Shown: piece by piece, positions 1 to 7,372 of the stretch
How the letters are laid out: every line of letters starts with the position of its first letter
Position numbering within the stretch: the first letter of the stretch is position 1
Origin: Burkholderiales bacterium
GTDB taxonomy: Bacteria > Pseudomonadota > Gammaproteobacteria > Burkholderiales > SG8-39
Assembly (NCBI GenBank): GCA_016649475.1
Contig: JAENXP010000067.1
Location: forward strand, 1-8,578
Direction of reading: 5' to 3'
Length of the DNA stretch: 8,578 nt
Made by a program: the position numbers and the translations under genes
The notes under the pieces: model-generated
Databases searched by the model: none
Seen by the model: only the letters and a program-made list of their open reading frames with translations
Told to the model about the DNA's origin: nothing

Positions 1-1320
1 AAAATCACAGTGGTCGGTACGGGATACGTGGGATTGGTCAGCGGTGCCTGCCTTGCAGACGTCGGCAACGACGTGCTGTGTCTGGACCTCGACGCGAGCA
101 AAATAAAAATGCTCAATGAGGGCGGCATCCCGATCTACGAGCCGGGCCTGCAGGACATGGTAAATCGCAACCACAAGGCCGGGCGCCTGGATTTCACTAC
201 CGACGTCGAGCGCGCGGTTGCTTTCGGGACGGTGCAGTTCATCGCGGTAGGAACACCGCCCTCGGAGGACGGTTCGGCCGATCTGCAATACGTGCTTGCG
301 GCGGCACGCGCAATCGGCAGGCACATGCGCGACTACCGCGTGGTGGTGGACAAATCCACCGTGCCGGTGGGAACGGCCGACAAGGTGCGTGCCGTCATTG
401 CCGAAGAGCTGAAGCAGCGCGGCGCCGACATCGCCTACAGCGTGGTGTCCAACCCGGAGTTTCTCAAGGAAGGCGCCGCGCTCGAGGATTTCATGCGTCC
501 CGACCGTATTGTTGTGGGCAGCGACGACGAACACGCGACGCAAATCATGCGCAATCTCTACGCACCGTTCCAGCGCAGCCACGAACGCGTGATCATCATG
601 GACGTGCGTTCGGCCGAGCTCACCAAGTACGCTGCCAATGCGATGCTTGCTACGCGCATTTCCTTTATGAATGAACTCGCCAATCTGGCCGAGCGTCTGG
701 GCGCGGACATCGAATGCGTGCGTCGCGGAATCGGCGCCGATCCGCGCATCGGTTACCATTTTCTGTATCCGGGCGCGGGCTACGGCGGCTCCTGCTTTCC
801 CAAGGACGTGCAGGCGCTGATGCGCACCGCGGGTGAGGCGGGCATGGATCTGCTCATCCTCGACGCGGTGGAGCGGGCCAACGCGGCGCAGAAGCAGGTG
901 CTCGGCAACAAGATCCTGAAGCGCTTCGGCCCCGAGCTGAAAGGACTGAATTTCGCCCTCTGGGGGCTGGCATTCAAGCCCAATACCGACGATTTGCGCG
1001 AGGCGCCGAGCCGGGTGCTGCTGGCCGAGCTGCTCGCGCGCGGCGCGAGCGTCACTGCCTACGACCCGGTTGCCATGCCCGAGGCGCGGCACATCTATCA
1101 GGCCGAAAGCCGGGTACGGTTTGCAGACTCGCCGATGGCGGCGCTAGAAGGCGCCGACGCGCTGGCGATCGTGACCGAGTGGAAGGAATTCCGCAGCCCG
1201 GATTTTCAGCGAATAAAACAGCTTCTGCGCACGCCGGCCGTTTTCGACGGCCGCAATCTGTATGATCCGGACGAGGTGCGGCGCAACGGCCTGGAGTACT
1301 ATCCGATAGGCAGGCTGTAG
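1..1320 (+). CDS. ugd: UDP-glucose 6-dehydrogenase (5' edge, start codon outside window)
   Basis: Oxidises UDP-glucose to UDP-glucuronate with two NAD+ in the cytoplasm, supplying uronic acid for LPS core, lipid A modification or exopolysaccharide. The frame is open from base 1 ([15 protein letters not shown]), and the family normally begins MKI, so almost certainly only the ATG is missing; full length would be about 440 aa, normal for the family. Numbering from that Met, the Rossmann loop GTGYVG lies at about 7-12, the KSTVPVGT segment at about 119-126, and the catalytic loop [10 protein letters not shown] contains Cys266, the thiohemiacetal nucleophile. The C-terminal UDP-binding domain includes [13 protein letters not shown] at about 323-335. 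A GTG at position 10 could be mistaken for the start, but it would remove the first strand of the NAD fold. hldA follows after 42 nt. Which polysaccharide uses the product cannot be told from here. Confidence 0.96.
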   Translation, partial: KITVVGTGYVGLVSGACLADVGNDVLCLDLDASKIKMLNEGGIPIYEPGLQDMVNRNHKAGRLDFTTDVERAVAFGTVQFIAVGTPPSEDGSADLQYVLAAARAIGRHMRDYRVVVDKSTVPVGTADKVRAVIAEELKQRGADIAYSVVSNPEFLKEGAALEDFMRPDRIVVGSDDEHATQIMRNLYAPFQRSHERVIIMDVRSAELTKYAANAMLATRISFMNELANLAERLGADIECVRRGIGADPRIGYHFLYPGAGYGGSCFPKDVQALMRTAGEAGMDLLILDAVERANAAQKQVLGNKILKRFGPELKGLNFALWGLAFKPNTDDLREAPSRVLLAELLARGASVTAYDPVAMPEARHIYQAESRVRFADSPMAALEGADALAIVTEWKEFRSPDFQRIKQLLRTPAVFDGRNLYDPDEVRRNGLEYYPIGRL

Positions 1321-1362
1321 ACCTTCACCACAGATACATAACGACAGGCGCACGGTTTTCGA

Positions 1363-2313
1363 ATGAAGTTGAAAATGCTGCCGGATTTGTCCACGGCGCG
1401 GCTGCTGGTCGTCGGCGACGTGATGCTCGATCGCTACTGGTTCGGCGAGGTGAGCCGCATTTCACCCGAGGCGCCGGTGCCTGTGGTCAAGATCGAGCGC
1501 ACCGAGGAGCGCCCCGGCGGCGCCTCCAACGTCGCGCGCAATGCGACCGCGCTGGGGGCGCGGGCAACCCTGCTGTCGGTCGTCGGTGACGACGAGGCCG
1601 GCGAGCGTCTGCGCGAGTTGATCGAAGCCGAGCATGTCGTTGCCTGTCTGCACAAGGACCCGAGCATACCGACCACGGTGAAGCTGCGCGTCATCGGCCG
1701 GCAGCAGCAGCTCTTGCGCATCGACTTCGAGACCTTGCCCAGCCACGAGGTGCTGGCGGACAAGCTGGCCGATTTCGAGCTGCTGCTCGCCGATTGCGAC
1801 GTGCTGGTCATGTCGGATTACGGCAAGGGCGGGCTCGCCCACATCGAAAAAATGATCGAACTCGCGTGCGCCGCCGGCAAGACCATCCTGGTCGATCCCA
1901 AGGGCGATGACTATTCGCGCTACCGTGGGGCGACCGTAGTGACGCCCAACCGCGCCGAACTGCGCGAAGTGGTGGGGCGCTGGAAAGACGAGGATGACAT
2001 GACAGCGCGGGCGCAGGCGCTGCGGCGCGAACTCGGCGCCAAAGCGCTGCTGGTGACGCGCAGCGAGGAAGGCATGGGTTTGTACCAGGAGAGCGGCGTG
2101 CTGCATGAGGCTGCCCGGGCGCAGGAGCTTGCCGACGTGACGGGCGCCGGCGATACGGTTATCGCAGCCTTCGCGGCGATGTTGGCGACCGGTGCCGCAC
2201 TGCCACAAGCAATGCATGTGGCAAATCGCGCTGCAGGAATCGTCGTAGGCAAACTCGGCACCGCCGTGGCGCATCTCGACGAATTGCAGCTTGCTTTGGC
2301 GAAGGACGAATAA
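1363..2313 (+). CDS. hldA: D-glycero-beta-D-manno-heptose-7-phosphate kinase (HldE kinase domain only)
   Basis: PfkB/ribokinase-family kinase that phosphorylates D-glycero-D-manno-heptose 7-phosphate at C1, an early step of ADP-heptose synthesis for LPS inner core. Visible motifs are [20 protein letters not shown] at 17-36 (substrate-binding start of the family), [10 protein letters not shown] at 51-60, and DVTGAGDTV at 258-266 with the catalytic base Asp264 in the GAGD anion hole. The 316 aa match the N-terminal half of E. coli HldE. The C-terminal nucleotidyltransferase domain (HxGH motif) is absent and the gene ends in a clean TAA, so this is the split form and a separate HldC must be encoded elsewhere. 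ATG 1363 is used as the start; ATG 1375 is also possible, and neither has a clear Shine-Dalgarno. hldD follows after about 10 nt. Also known as rfaE1. Confidence 0.95.
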   Translation: MKLKMLPDLSTARLLVVGDVMLDRYWFGEVSRISPEAPVPVVKIERTEERPGGASNVARNATALGARATLLSVVGDDEAGERLRELIEAEHVVACLHKDPSIPTTVKLRVIGRQQQLLRIDFETLPSHEVLADKLADFELLLADCDVLVMSDYGKGGLAHIEKMIELACAAGKTILVDPKGDDYSRYRGATVVTPNRAELREVVGRWKDEDDMTARAQALRRELGAKALLVTRSEEGMGLYQESGVLHEAARAQELADVTGAGDTVIAAFAAMLATGAALPQAMHVANRAAGIVVGKLGTAVAHLDELQLALAKDE

Positions 2314-2317
2314 AGGA
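2313..2317 (+). promoter_or_regulatory. Ribosome binding site that decides the hldD start
   Basis: AAGGA at 2313-2317 overlaps the last base of the hldA stop codon. It abuts ATG 2318, too close to serve it, but lies 6 nt before ATG 2324, the normal spacing. This favours initiation at 2324 and suggests translational coupling of hldA to hldD. Confidence 0.6.
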
Positions 2318-2323
2318 ATGGGC

Positions 2324-3316
2324 ATGTACTACGTAGTCACCGGCGCAGCCGGGTTTATCGGATCAAATCTGGTCAGGGCACTGAACGAGCGCGGCGAGGG
2401 CGACATCATCGCGGTGGACAATCTTACTCGTGCCGACAAATTCAAGAACCTGGCCGGCTGCGAAATCGCCGACTTCATCGACAAGCGCGATTTCGTGGTG
2501 CAGCTCACCGCGGGGGAGTTCGAGGGCGCAATCGAGGCCGTGCTGCACCAGGGCGCCTGCTCCGACACCATGGAGACCGACGGGCGCTACATGATGGAGA
2601 ACAACTACCGCTATTCGGTGGCGCTGCTCGATTACTGCCAGGAAGAGGAGGTGCCGCTGTTGTACGCATCATCGGCCTCTGTATACGGTTCCGGCGCGGT
2701 GTTCCGCGAGTCGCGCGAATGCGAGGCGCCGCTCAATATCTACGGCTATTCCAAATTCCTCTTTGACCAGGTCGTGCGGCGGCGATTGCCCGATGCAGAC
2801 AGCCAGATCGCAGGCTTTCGCTATTTCAACGTCTATGGCCCGAATGAGACGCACAAGGGCCGCATGGCATCGGTCGCGTTTCATTTTTTCAACCAGTTCC
2901 AAAGCGAACAGCGGGTCAAGCTGTTCCAGGGCTGGGACGGCTACGCCGACGGCGAACAGATGCGCGATTTCGTTTCCGTGGAAGACGTAATCGAGGTGAA
3001 CATGCATTTTCTCGAGCGGCCGGCGCTGTCGGGAATATTCAATCTGGGCACCGGGCGTGCGCAGAGCTTCAACGACGTCGCCGTGGCCACGATCAACGCC
3101 TGCCTGGCCACCGGGGGCGAGGCCGCGCTCACGCTGGAGGAAATGCGTGCGCGCAACATGATCGAATACATCGCCTTCCCCGATGCGCTGAAAGGAAAAT
3201 ACCAGAGCTATACCGAAGCCGACAACAGCGCGCTGAGCAGTGCCGGCTACACCGAACCCTTCCTGACAGTGGAAGAGGGCGTGGAGCGCTATTGCGAATG
3301 GTTGCTGCAAAAATGA
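2324..3316 (+). CDS. hldD: ADP-L-glycero-D-manno-heptose 6-epimerase
   Basis: Extended short-chain dehydrogenase/reductase that epimerises ADP-D-glycero-D-manno-heptose at C6 to the L,D form used by heptosyltransferases of the LPS inner core. The 330-aa protein starts [13 protein letters not shown], with the NAD(P) loop GAAGFIG at 7-13. Ser116, Tyr140 and Lys144 (YGYSK) and Lys178 (NETHKGR) fall at the same numbers as the key residues of E. coli HldD, which supports both the assignment and the start at 2324. An ATG two codons upstream (2318) and a TTG at 2291 are in frame, but the ribosome-site spacing and the family N-terminus favour 2324. The stop TGA overlaps the cysM start as ATGA. Together with hldA it covers two of the steps in ADP-heptose synthesis. 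Also known as rfaD. Confidence 0.97.
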   Translation: MYYVVTGAAGFIGSNLVRALNERGEGDIIAVDNLTRADKFKNLAGCEIADFIDKRDFVVQLTAGEFEGAIEAVLHQGACSDTMETDGRYMMENNYRYSVALLDYCQEEEVPLLYASSASVYGSGAVFRESRECEAPLNIYGYSKFLFDQVVRRRLPDADSQIAGFRYFNVYGPNETHKGRMASVAFHFFNQFQSEQRVKLFQGWDGYADGEQMRDFVSVEDVIEVNMHFLERPALSGIFNLGTGRAQSFNDVAVATINACLATGGEAALTLEEMRARNMIEYIAFPDALKGKYQSYTEADNSALSSAGYTEPFLTVEEGVERYCEWLLQK

Positions 3317-4230
3317 GCGGCCAGCGACCCGCTTATCCAAGCATCGAAGACAGCGTAGGCAATACGCCCCTGGTGCGCTTGAAGCGCATTCCCGGCCCGG
3401 CGGGCGAGCTGAGCGGCAACATGGTTCTGGCGAAACTCGAGGGCAACAACCCGGCGGGTTCGGTCAAGGACCGGCCGGCGCTGTCCATGGTGGTGCGCGC
3501 CGAGCAGCGCGGCACGATCAAGCCGGGCGACACGCTGATCGAGGCGACCAGCGGCAACACCGGCATCGCGCTCGCCATGGCGGCGGCGATGCGCGGATAC
3601 CGCATGGTGCTGATCATGCCCGAGCACCTGTCGGTGGAGCGGCGCCAGACGATGCGCGCCTTCGGCGCCGAACTCATACTCACGCCGCAGACGGGCGGCA
3701 TGGAAGGGGCGCGCGACCTGGCCGAAAAGATGCGCGATCGGGGCGAGGGCGTGATCCTGGATCAGTTCGCCAATCCGGACAATCCGCTCGCCCACTACGA
3801 AGGCACCGGGCCGGAAATCTGGCGCGACACCGCCGGCAAGATCACCCACTTCATCTCCAGCATGGGCACCACCGGCACCATCATGGGCGTGTCGCGCTTT
3901 CTCAAGGAGCAGAACCCCAAAATCCAGATCGTGGGCTGTCAGCCGACCGAAGGCTCGCAGATTCCCGGCATACGCAAATGGCCCGAGGCCTACCTGCCAA
4001 AGATCTACGACGCGGCGCGCGTGGACCGGGTCGAGTCGGTGAGCCAGGCGGATGCCGAGGACATGACCCGGCGCATGGCGCAGGAGGAAGGTATTTTCGC
4101 CGGCATTTCGTCGGGTGGAGCCATGTACGTGGCGTTGCGCATCGCTGCAGAAGTGAAGAACGCGGTCATTGTTTCCATAGTCTGCGATCGTGGCGACCGC
4201 TATCTGTCCACCGGCGTGTTTCCTGACTGA
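3313..4230 (+). CDS. cysM: Cysteine synthase B (O-acetylserine sulfhydrylase B)
   Basis: Fold-type II PLP enzyme that makes L-cysteine from O-acetylserine and sulfide; the B isozyme also accepts thiosulfate to give S-sulfocysteine. The 305 aa match the usual CysM length of about 300. The PLP lysine is Lys52 in [10 protein letters not shown], followed by the phosphate/substrate loop [19 protein letters not shown], the GISSGGA segment and the C-terminal [13 protein letters not shown] that resembles E. coli CysM closely, rather than CysK. ATG 3313 overlaps the hldD stop (ATGA) and gives the family-like N-terminus; in-frame ATG 3298 and TTG 3292 lie inside hldD and are less likely. There is no good Shine-Dalgarno, so translation probably depends on coupling to hldD. 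The exonuclease gene starts 6 nt downstream. Confidence 0.96.
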   Translation: MSGQRPAYPSIEDSVGNTPLVRLKRIPGPAGELSGNMVLAKLEGNNPAGSVKDRPALSMVVRAEQRGTIKPGDTLIEATSGNTGIALAMAAAMRGYRMVLIMPEHLSVERRQTMRAFGAELILTPQTGGMEGARDLAEKMRDRGEGVILDQFANPDNPLAHYEGTGPEIWRDTAGKITHFISSMGTTGTIMGVSRFLKEQNPKIQIVGCQPTEGSQIPGIRKWPEAYLPKIYDAARVDRVESVSQADAEDMTRRMAQEEGIFAGISSGGAMYVALRIAAEVKNAVIVSIVCDRGDRYLSTGVFPD

Positions 4231-4236
4231 GGCCTG

Positions 4237-5010
4237 ATGGCACCTGTGCTTGCCTTCGATATAGAAACCGCGCCAGACTGCGACGGTTTGAGGCGGCTGT
4301 ACGACCTCGATCCGGCGCTCTCCGACAAGGATGTGGCGGAGATCGCGTTTCAGCGCCGGCGCACCACCGCGAACCACGATTTTCTGCAACTGCACCAGCA
4401 CCGCGTCATAGCCATTGCCTGCGTGCTGCGAGAAGGCGATGGCCTGCGCGTCTGGTCGCTCGGCACCCCGGAAGACAGCGAAGGCGAGCTGATCCGGCGC
4501 TTTTTCGATGGTGTCGAGAAGTACACCCCCCAACTCGTTTCCTGGAACGGCGGCGGCTTCGATTTGCCGGTGCTGCACTACCGCAGCCTGGTGCACGGCA
4601 TTTCGGCGCCGCGTTACTGGGACCAGGGTGAGGACGAGCGCGACTTCAAGTGGAACAATTACATCAGCCGCTATCACGCGCGCCATCTCGACCTGATGGA
4701 CCTGCTGGCGCTGTACCAACCGCGCAACAACGTGCCGCTGGACGAGATGGCCAAGCTCATCGGTTTTCCCGGGAAGCTCGGCATGGACGGCTCGCAGGTG
4801 TGGGACGCCTACCTCGGCGGAAAGCTGCACGAAATCCGCAGCTACTGCGAGACCGACGCAGCCAACACCTACCTGCTGTACCTGCGCTTTCAACTGTTGC
4901 GCGGGGTGTTCGACGCGGCGCAGTACGAACGCGAAATCGCGCTGGTGCGCGCCACGCTGTCCAAGTCGGCCGAGACGCATTGGCGCGAATTCATCGAAGC
5001 CTGGAAATAA
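4237..5010 (+). CDS. Predicted 3'-5' exonuclease, PolB-like DnaQ/RNase H fold
   Basis: The 257-aa product carries the three motifs of DEDDy-type exonucleases. Exo I is FDIET with Asp8 and Glu10, Exo II is SWNGGGFDLP with Asp109, and Exo III is YCETD with Tyr203 and Asp207 (Y-x3-D). Such enzymes use two metal ions to remove nucleotides from 3' ends. It resembles the stand-alone bacterial family related to the proofreading domain of family B DNA polymerases. No polymerase domain is present and the protein ends soon after Exo III, so it is not a truncated polymerase. Whether the substrate is DNA or RNA is unknown. GAGG at 4229-4232, overlapping the cysM stop, serves ATG 4237. It lies 6 nt after cysM and 3 nt before rlmD, so co-transcription with both is likely, and the neighbour hints at, but does not show, an RNA role. 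Confidence 0.88.
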   Translation: MAPVLAFDIETAPDCDGLRRLYDLDPALSDKDVAEIAFQRRRTTANHDFLQLHQHRVIAIACVLREGDGLRVWSLGTPEDSEGELIRRFFDGVEKYTPQLVSWNGGGFDLPVLHYRSLVHGISAPRYWDQGEDERDFKWNNYISRYHARHLDLMDLLALYQPRNNVPLDEMAKLIGFPGKLGMDGSQVWDAYLGGKLHEIRSYCETDAANTYLLYLRFQLLRGVFDAAQYEREIALVRATLSKSAETHWREFIEAWK

Positions 5011-5013
5011 TCC

Positions 5014-6315
5014 ATGACTGTGTTGATCGAATCGCTGGATCGCGAGGGACGCGGCATCGCGCGCGTCGAGGGCAAGGCGATATTCATCGAAGGCGGTCTG
5101 CCCGGGGAGACGGTTTCCTACTCATCCTACCGGCGCAAGCCCAATTACGAGCAGGCGATCGCCACGGCGATTCATGAACCCAGCGCGGAGCGGGAACTGC
5201 CGCGCTGTCCTCACTTCGGCGTTTGCGGCGGTTGCAGCATGCAGCACCTGGAAGTGCATGCGCAAGTGGCGGCAAAACAGCGCGTGCTCGAAGACAGCCT
5301 GTGGCATATCGGCAAGGTAAGGCCGGAAGTAATGCTGCGCGCGATCTACGGCCTCGCCTGGGGCTACCGCCATCGCGCGCGGATTTCGGTGCGCCTGGTG
5401 CCGAAGAAAGGCGGCGTGCTGGTCGGTTTCCACGAGAGAAAGAGCAGCTTTATCGCCGATATGCGGAGCTGCGAAGTTCTGCCGCGGTCGGTTTCCGACC
5501 TGCTCCTGCCCTTGCGCGGGCTGATCGCCGGATTGTCCAATCCCACGCGCCTGCCGCAGATCGAACTTGCCGTCGGCGAAGCGGTCACCGTGCTGGTGCT
5601 GCGCATACTCGACCCGTTGAGCACGGCGGACGAGGATGCGTTGCGCGGATTCGCGGCGCAGCATGGCATACAGTTCTGGCTGCAGCGCGCGGGGCCGGAT
5701 ACCGCCGAGCCGTTTTTTCCACTGGACGCGCCGCCGCTCTATTACTCCCTCCCCGAGTTCGGCGTGCAGATCCGTTTCCGTCCCACCGATTTCACCCAGG
5801 TCAATCATCAGGTCAACCGCATTCTGGTGCGTCAGGCGATGGCCTTGCTCGACCCGCGTCCGGGCGAGCGCATCGCCGATCTGTTCTGCGGGATGGGCAA
5901 CTTCAGCCTCCCCATCGCCAGCTGCGGCGCCGAGGTTCTGGGGGTGGAAGGAAATGCGGAACTGGTGCGGCGCGCCGAAGGCAACGCGAGAGAGAACGGC
6001 CTGGCCGCGCGCGCGCGCTTTGAGACCGCGAATTTGTTCGAAGCGGCGAACTGCGTGCAGTTCGGCACGAGCGAAGGCGGCGGATTCGACAAGCTGCTGA
6101 TCGACCCGCCGCGCGACGGCGCGGTCGAACTGGTGAAAGCTTTGGGGGAGGGCGGCCCGAAACGTATCGTCTACGTGTCCTGCGACCCGGCGACACTGGC
6201 GCGCGACGCCGAGGTGCTGGTGCAGTTCAAAGGCTACCGCCTGGTCGCCGCCGGCGTGATCAACATGTTCCCGCATACCTCGCACGTAGAGTCGATCGCA
6301 TTGTTCCAGAAATAG
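5014..6315 (+). CDS. rlmD: 23S rRNA (uracil-1939-C5)-methyltransferase
   Basis: SAM-dependent enzyme that forms m5U at position 1939 of 23S rRNA. The N-terminal TRAM domain (about 1-55, [17 protein letters not shown]) binds RNA. An iron-sulfur cluster is expected on Cys65, Cys71 and Cys74 (C-x5-C-x2-C) and Cys153 (RSCE). The SAM loop is [12 protein letters not shown] at about 289-300, DPPRDGA is at 364-370, the nucleophile is Cys390 in YVSCDP, and the general base is probably Glu426 in HVESIALF. The 433 aa equal the length of E. coli RlmD (RumA). The iron-sulfur motif and TRAM domain separate it from TrmA, and the resemblance is stronger to RlmD than RlmC. ATG 5014 is 3 nt after the exonuclease stop, with a modest GGAAA at 5003-5007. 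It is the last gene of the + strand cluster and is followed by a terminator. Confidence 0.95.
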   Translation: MTVLIESLDREGRGIARVEGKAIFIEGGLPGETVSYSSYRRKPNYEQAIATAIHEPSAERELPRCPHFGVCGGCSMQHLEVHAQVAAKQRVLEDSLWHIGKVRPEVMLRAIYGLAWGYRHRARISVRLVPKKGGVLVGFHERKSSFIADMRSCEVLPRSVSDLLLPLRGLIAGLSNPTRLPQIELAVGEAVTVLVLRILDPLSTADEDALRGFAAQHGIQFWLQRAGPDTAEPFFPLDAPPLYYSLPEFGVQIRFRPTDFTQVNHQVNRILVRQAMALLDPRPGERIADLFCGMGNFSLPIASCGAEVLGVEGNAELVRRAEGNARENGLAARARFETANLFEAANCVQFGTSEGGGFDKLLIDPPRDGAVELVKALGEGGPKRIVYVSCDPATLARDAEVLVQFKGYRLVAAGVINMFPHTSHVESIALFQK

Positions 6316-6317
6316 CC

Positions 6318-6341
6318 TGATCCCCGCGGCGGGGGAGATCA
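6318..6341 (+). other. Imperfect hairpin just after rlmD
   Basis: TGATC at 6318-6322 pairs with GATCA at 6337-6341, continued by CCC 6323-6325 with GGG 6333-6335 and one bulged A. It lies between the rlmD stop and the terminator and could protect the 3' end of the message. No function is shown. Confidence 0.35.
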
Positions 6342-6345
6342 AATG

Positions 6346-6373
6346 AAAAAGGGCGGCCGCAGCCGCCCTTTTT
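6346..6373. terminator. Bidirectional Rho-independent terminator between rlmD and yccA
   Basis: A near-perfect inverted repeat has arms AAAAAGGGCGGC (6346-6357) and GCCGCCCTTTTT (6362-6373) around the 4-nt loop CGCA. Read on either strand it gives a 7-bp GC stem followed by a run of T, so it can end both the rlmD transcript and the convergent yccA transcript, whose stop codon is 17 nt away. Confidence 0.93.
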
Positions 6374-6390
6374 GCTGGGACTTTAGTTAT

Positions 6391-7089
6391 CTATTCGCGA
6401 CCGCCCAGGCCCAGCAGCTGCAGCAGGGCGGAGAACAGGTTGTAAATCGATATGTACAGCGTCAGCGTGGCCGAAATGTAATTGGTCTCGCCGCCCTGCA
6501 CAATGCGGTTTACCTGCCACATGATCATGAGCGAGGAGAACAGCACGAAGGCACCCAGTATCACCAGGTAGAGTATCGGGCTCTGCATGAACATGCTGGC
6601 CACGACGCCCAGCATGATGATTACGGCGCCCACCGCCAGGAAGCTTCCCAGGCCGCTGAAATCGCGCTTGGTGTTGGACGCGATGCCGGCCATGACGAAG
6701 AACACCGCGGCCGTGCCGCCCGCAGCCATCATCACCAGTTCGGTGCCGTTGGCGAAGCCTAGCGTCCGATGCAGCAGCGGTCCGAGCAGCAGCCCAAGAA
6801 ACAAGGTAAAGCCAAACAGCAGCCCCACCCCCAGCGAGCTATTCTTGTTGCGCTCGATGGCGTAGATCCAGCCGTAGAACACCGCCAGAATGACGATGAA
6901 GGACACCATCGGGCTGGTGCGCATGAAGCTGAGGTCGATGTTGGTGCCTATGGCGGCGCCTATGGCCGTCGGAATCAGGGTAAGCGCCAACAGCAAATAA
7001 GTATTTTGCAGCACCTTGTTCTGCTTTACGGCAAAGTCCTGGGACGCGCCAGCTGGGCCGGTTCGAATGGTTCTCAGATCAGGCTGCAT
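6391..7089 (-). CDS. yccA: Bax inhibitor-1/YccA family integral membrane protein
   Basis: A 232-aa inner-membrane protein with about seven hydrophobic segments (roughly 30-50, 60-78, 87-106, 118-136, 149-168, 171-190, 207-227). The family signatures are KVLQNTYLLLALTL at 25-38, GGTAAVFFVM at 124-133, and GGETNYISATLTLYISIYNL at 199-218, all close to E. coli YccA. E. coli YccA is a substrate and inhibitor of the FtsH protease; other BI-1 members conduct Ca2+ in a pH-dependent way. At the helix-6 position where YetJ-like proteins have an Asp and E. coli YccA a Glu, this protein has Gln192 (MIMWQVNRIV). The start is fixed by a strong GGAGGA 5 nt upstream. It is transcribed alone, converging on rlmD and diverging from the ClpP-like gene. 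The family is sure; the exact role is not. Confidence 0.93.
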   Translation of the reverse strand: MQPDLRTIRTGPAGASQDFAVKQNKVLQNTYLLLALTLIPTAIGAAIGTNIDLSFMRTSPMVSFIVILAVFYGWIYAIERNKNSSLGVGLLFGFTLFLGLLLGPLLHRTLGFANGTELVMMAAGGTAAVFFVMAGIASNTKRDFSGLGSFLAVGAVIIMLGVVASMFMQSPILYLVILGAFVLFSSLMIMWQVNRIVQGGETNYISATLTLYISIYNLFSALLQLLGLGGRE

Positions 7090-7094
7090 TGTGT

Positions 7095-7100
7095 TCCTCC
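7095..7100 (-). promoter_or_regulatory. Shine-Dalgarno of yccA
   Basis: The - strand reads GGAGGA followed by ACACA and the ATG at 7087-7089. This is a full-strength site at 5-nt spacing, which settles the yccA start. Confidence 0.85.
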
Positions 7101-7169
7101 ACTTGGTTGCACTAACGCCCGTTAGACTAGGTCAAAATCAAAAAAGTTTCAACTTCCGCATACCTTCGC

Positions 7170-7206
7170 ATTATACCGGAAGGGGGGAAGCTAAATATCT
7201 ATTATA
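7170..7206 (-). promoter_or_regulatory. Candidate yccA promoter region with two TATAAT boxes
   Basis: On the - strand a perfect TATAAT lies at 7170-7175 and another at 7201-7206. The first would start a transcript about 75 nt before yccA. Neither has a good TTGACA-like -35 at 16-18 nt, so only the -10 elements are supported. The upper box sits in the palindrome CTATTATAG (7199-7207), which also reads as TATTAT on the + strand and could serve the divergent gene. Confidence 0.4.
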
Positions 7207-7217
7207 GAAAGCGATTT

Positions 7218-7344
7218 GGGGGCAGAAGCGGAAAATTCAAGTCCCCGGGGCGCAAAGACCCATGACCTTTGTACTGCTTGCGATGCCAGTGTGATGGGGG
7301 CAACATAGCCGCTGCGCCATGCGTGCTGCGGCGAAGACCGCAGC
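7218..7344 (+). promoter_or_regulatory. Possible structured 5' leader of the ClpP-like gene
   Basis: The 283-nt gap between yccA and the ClpP-like gene holds no convincing gene. Its + strand side has dense pairing potential. GGCGCA 7249-7254 pairs with TGCGCC 7313-7318, CCCAT 7259-7263 with ATGGG 7294-7298, CAAAG 7253-7257 alternatively with CTTTG 7267-7271, and GCTGCGG 7325-7331 with CCGCAGC 7338-7344 around a 6-nt loop. GGGG 7218-7221 can pair with CCCC 7243-7246. The GGGGCGCAAAG stretch resembles part of the c-di-GMP-I (GEMM) motif, but the GNRA-capped first helix is not seen, so no riboswitch class is assigned. Confidence 0.3.
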
Positions 7345-7362
7345 CGTAACTGTCTCGGAGGG

Positions 7363-7366
7363 GGAG
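7363..7366 (+). promoter_or_regulatory. Shine-Dalgarno deciding the start of the ClpP-like gene
   Basis: GGAG at 7363-7366, within a purine-rich run from 7357 to 7370, lies 6 nt before ATG 7373. The upstream in-frame ATG 7319 has no such site and falls inside the candidate leader structure. Confidence 0.65.
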
Positions 7367-7372
7367 AAGGTC

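Noticed and set aside
1321..1362. Promoter or terminator between the UDP-glucose dehydrogenase gene and hldA
   Set aside because: The 42 nt show no hairpin with a T-run and no convincing -35/-10 pair; simple read-through is the better explanation.
1462..2325. 287-codon open frame on the - strand opposite hldA
   Set aside because: It mirrors the hldA coding region with no family resemblance and no separate promoter or ribosome site.
3289..4980. 563-codon open frame on the - strand opposite cysM and the exonuclease gene
   Set aside because: It is an antisense shadow of two well-identified genes. Its predicted protein is rich in His, Arg, Ala and Gln with no recognisable motif, as expected from a stop-poor complementary frame in GC-rich DNA.
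5122..6342. 406-codon open frame on the - strand opposite rlmD
   Set aside because: It is entirely antisense to a full-length RlmD with intact catalytic motifs, and its composition is typical of a complementary-frame artefact. It would also read from inside the terminator region.
6343..6762. + strand open frame starting inside the terminator
   Set aside because: It is the complement of yccA, begins in the terminator stem, and reads as low-complexity Gln/His/Ala sequence.
7278..7306. Sigma-70 promoter TTGCGA (7278) to CAACAT (7301) for the ClpP-like gene
   Set aside because: Spacing is 17 nt, but the -10 matches only three of six consensus bases, which is not better than chance.
7218..7310. 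A c-di-GMP-I (GEMM) riboswitch called outright
   Set aside because: Only GGGGCGCAAAG and a loosely similar downstream part can be matched by eye. The first helix with its GNRA tetraloop and the conserved closing segment are missing, so it is kept only as an unclassified leader candidate.
7319..7372. Upstream ATG 7319 as the start of the ClpP-like protein
   Set aside because: It would add 18 residues ahead of an already basic N-terminus and lacks a Shine-Dalgarno, whereas ATG 7373 has GGAG at 6 nt.
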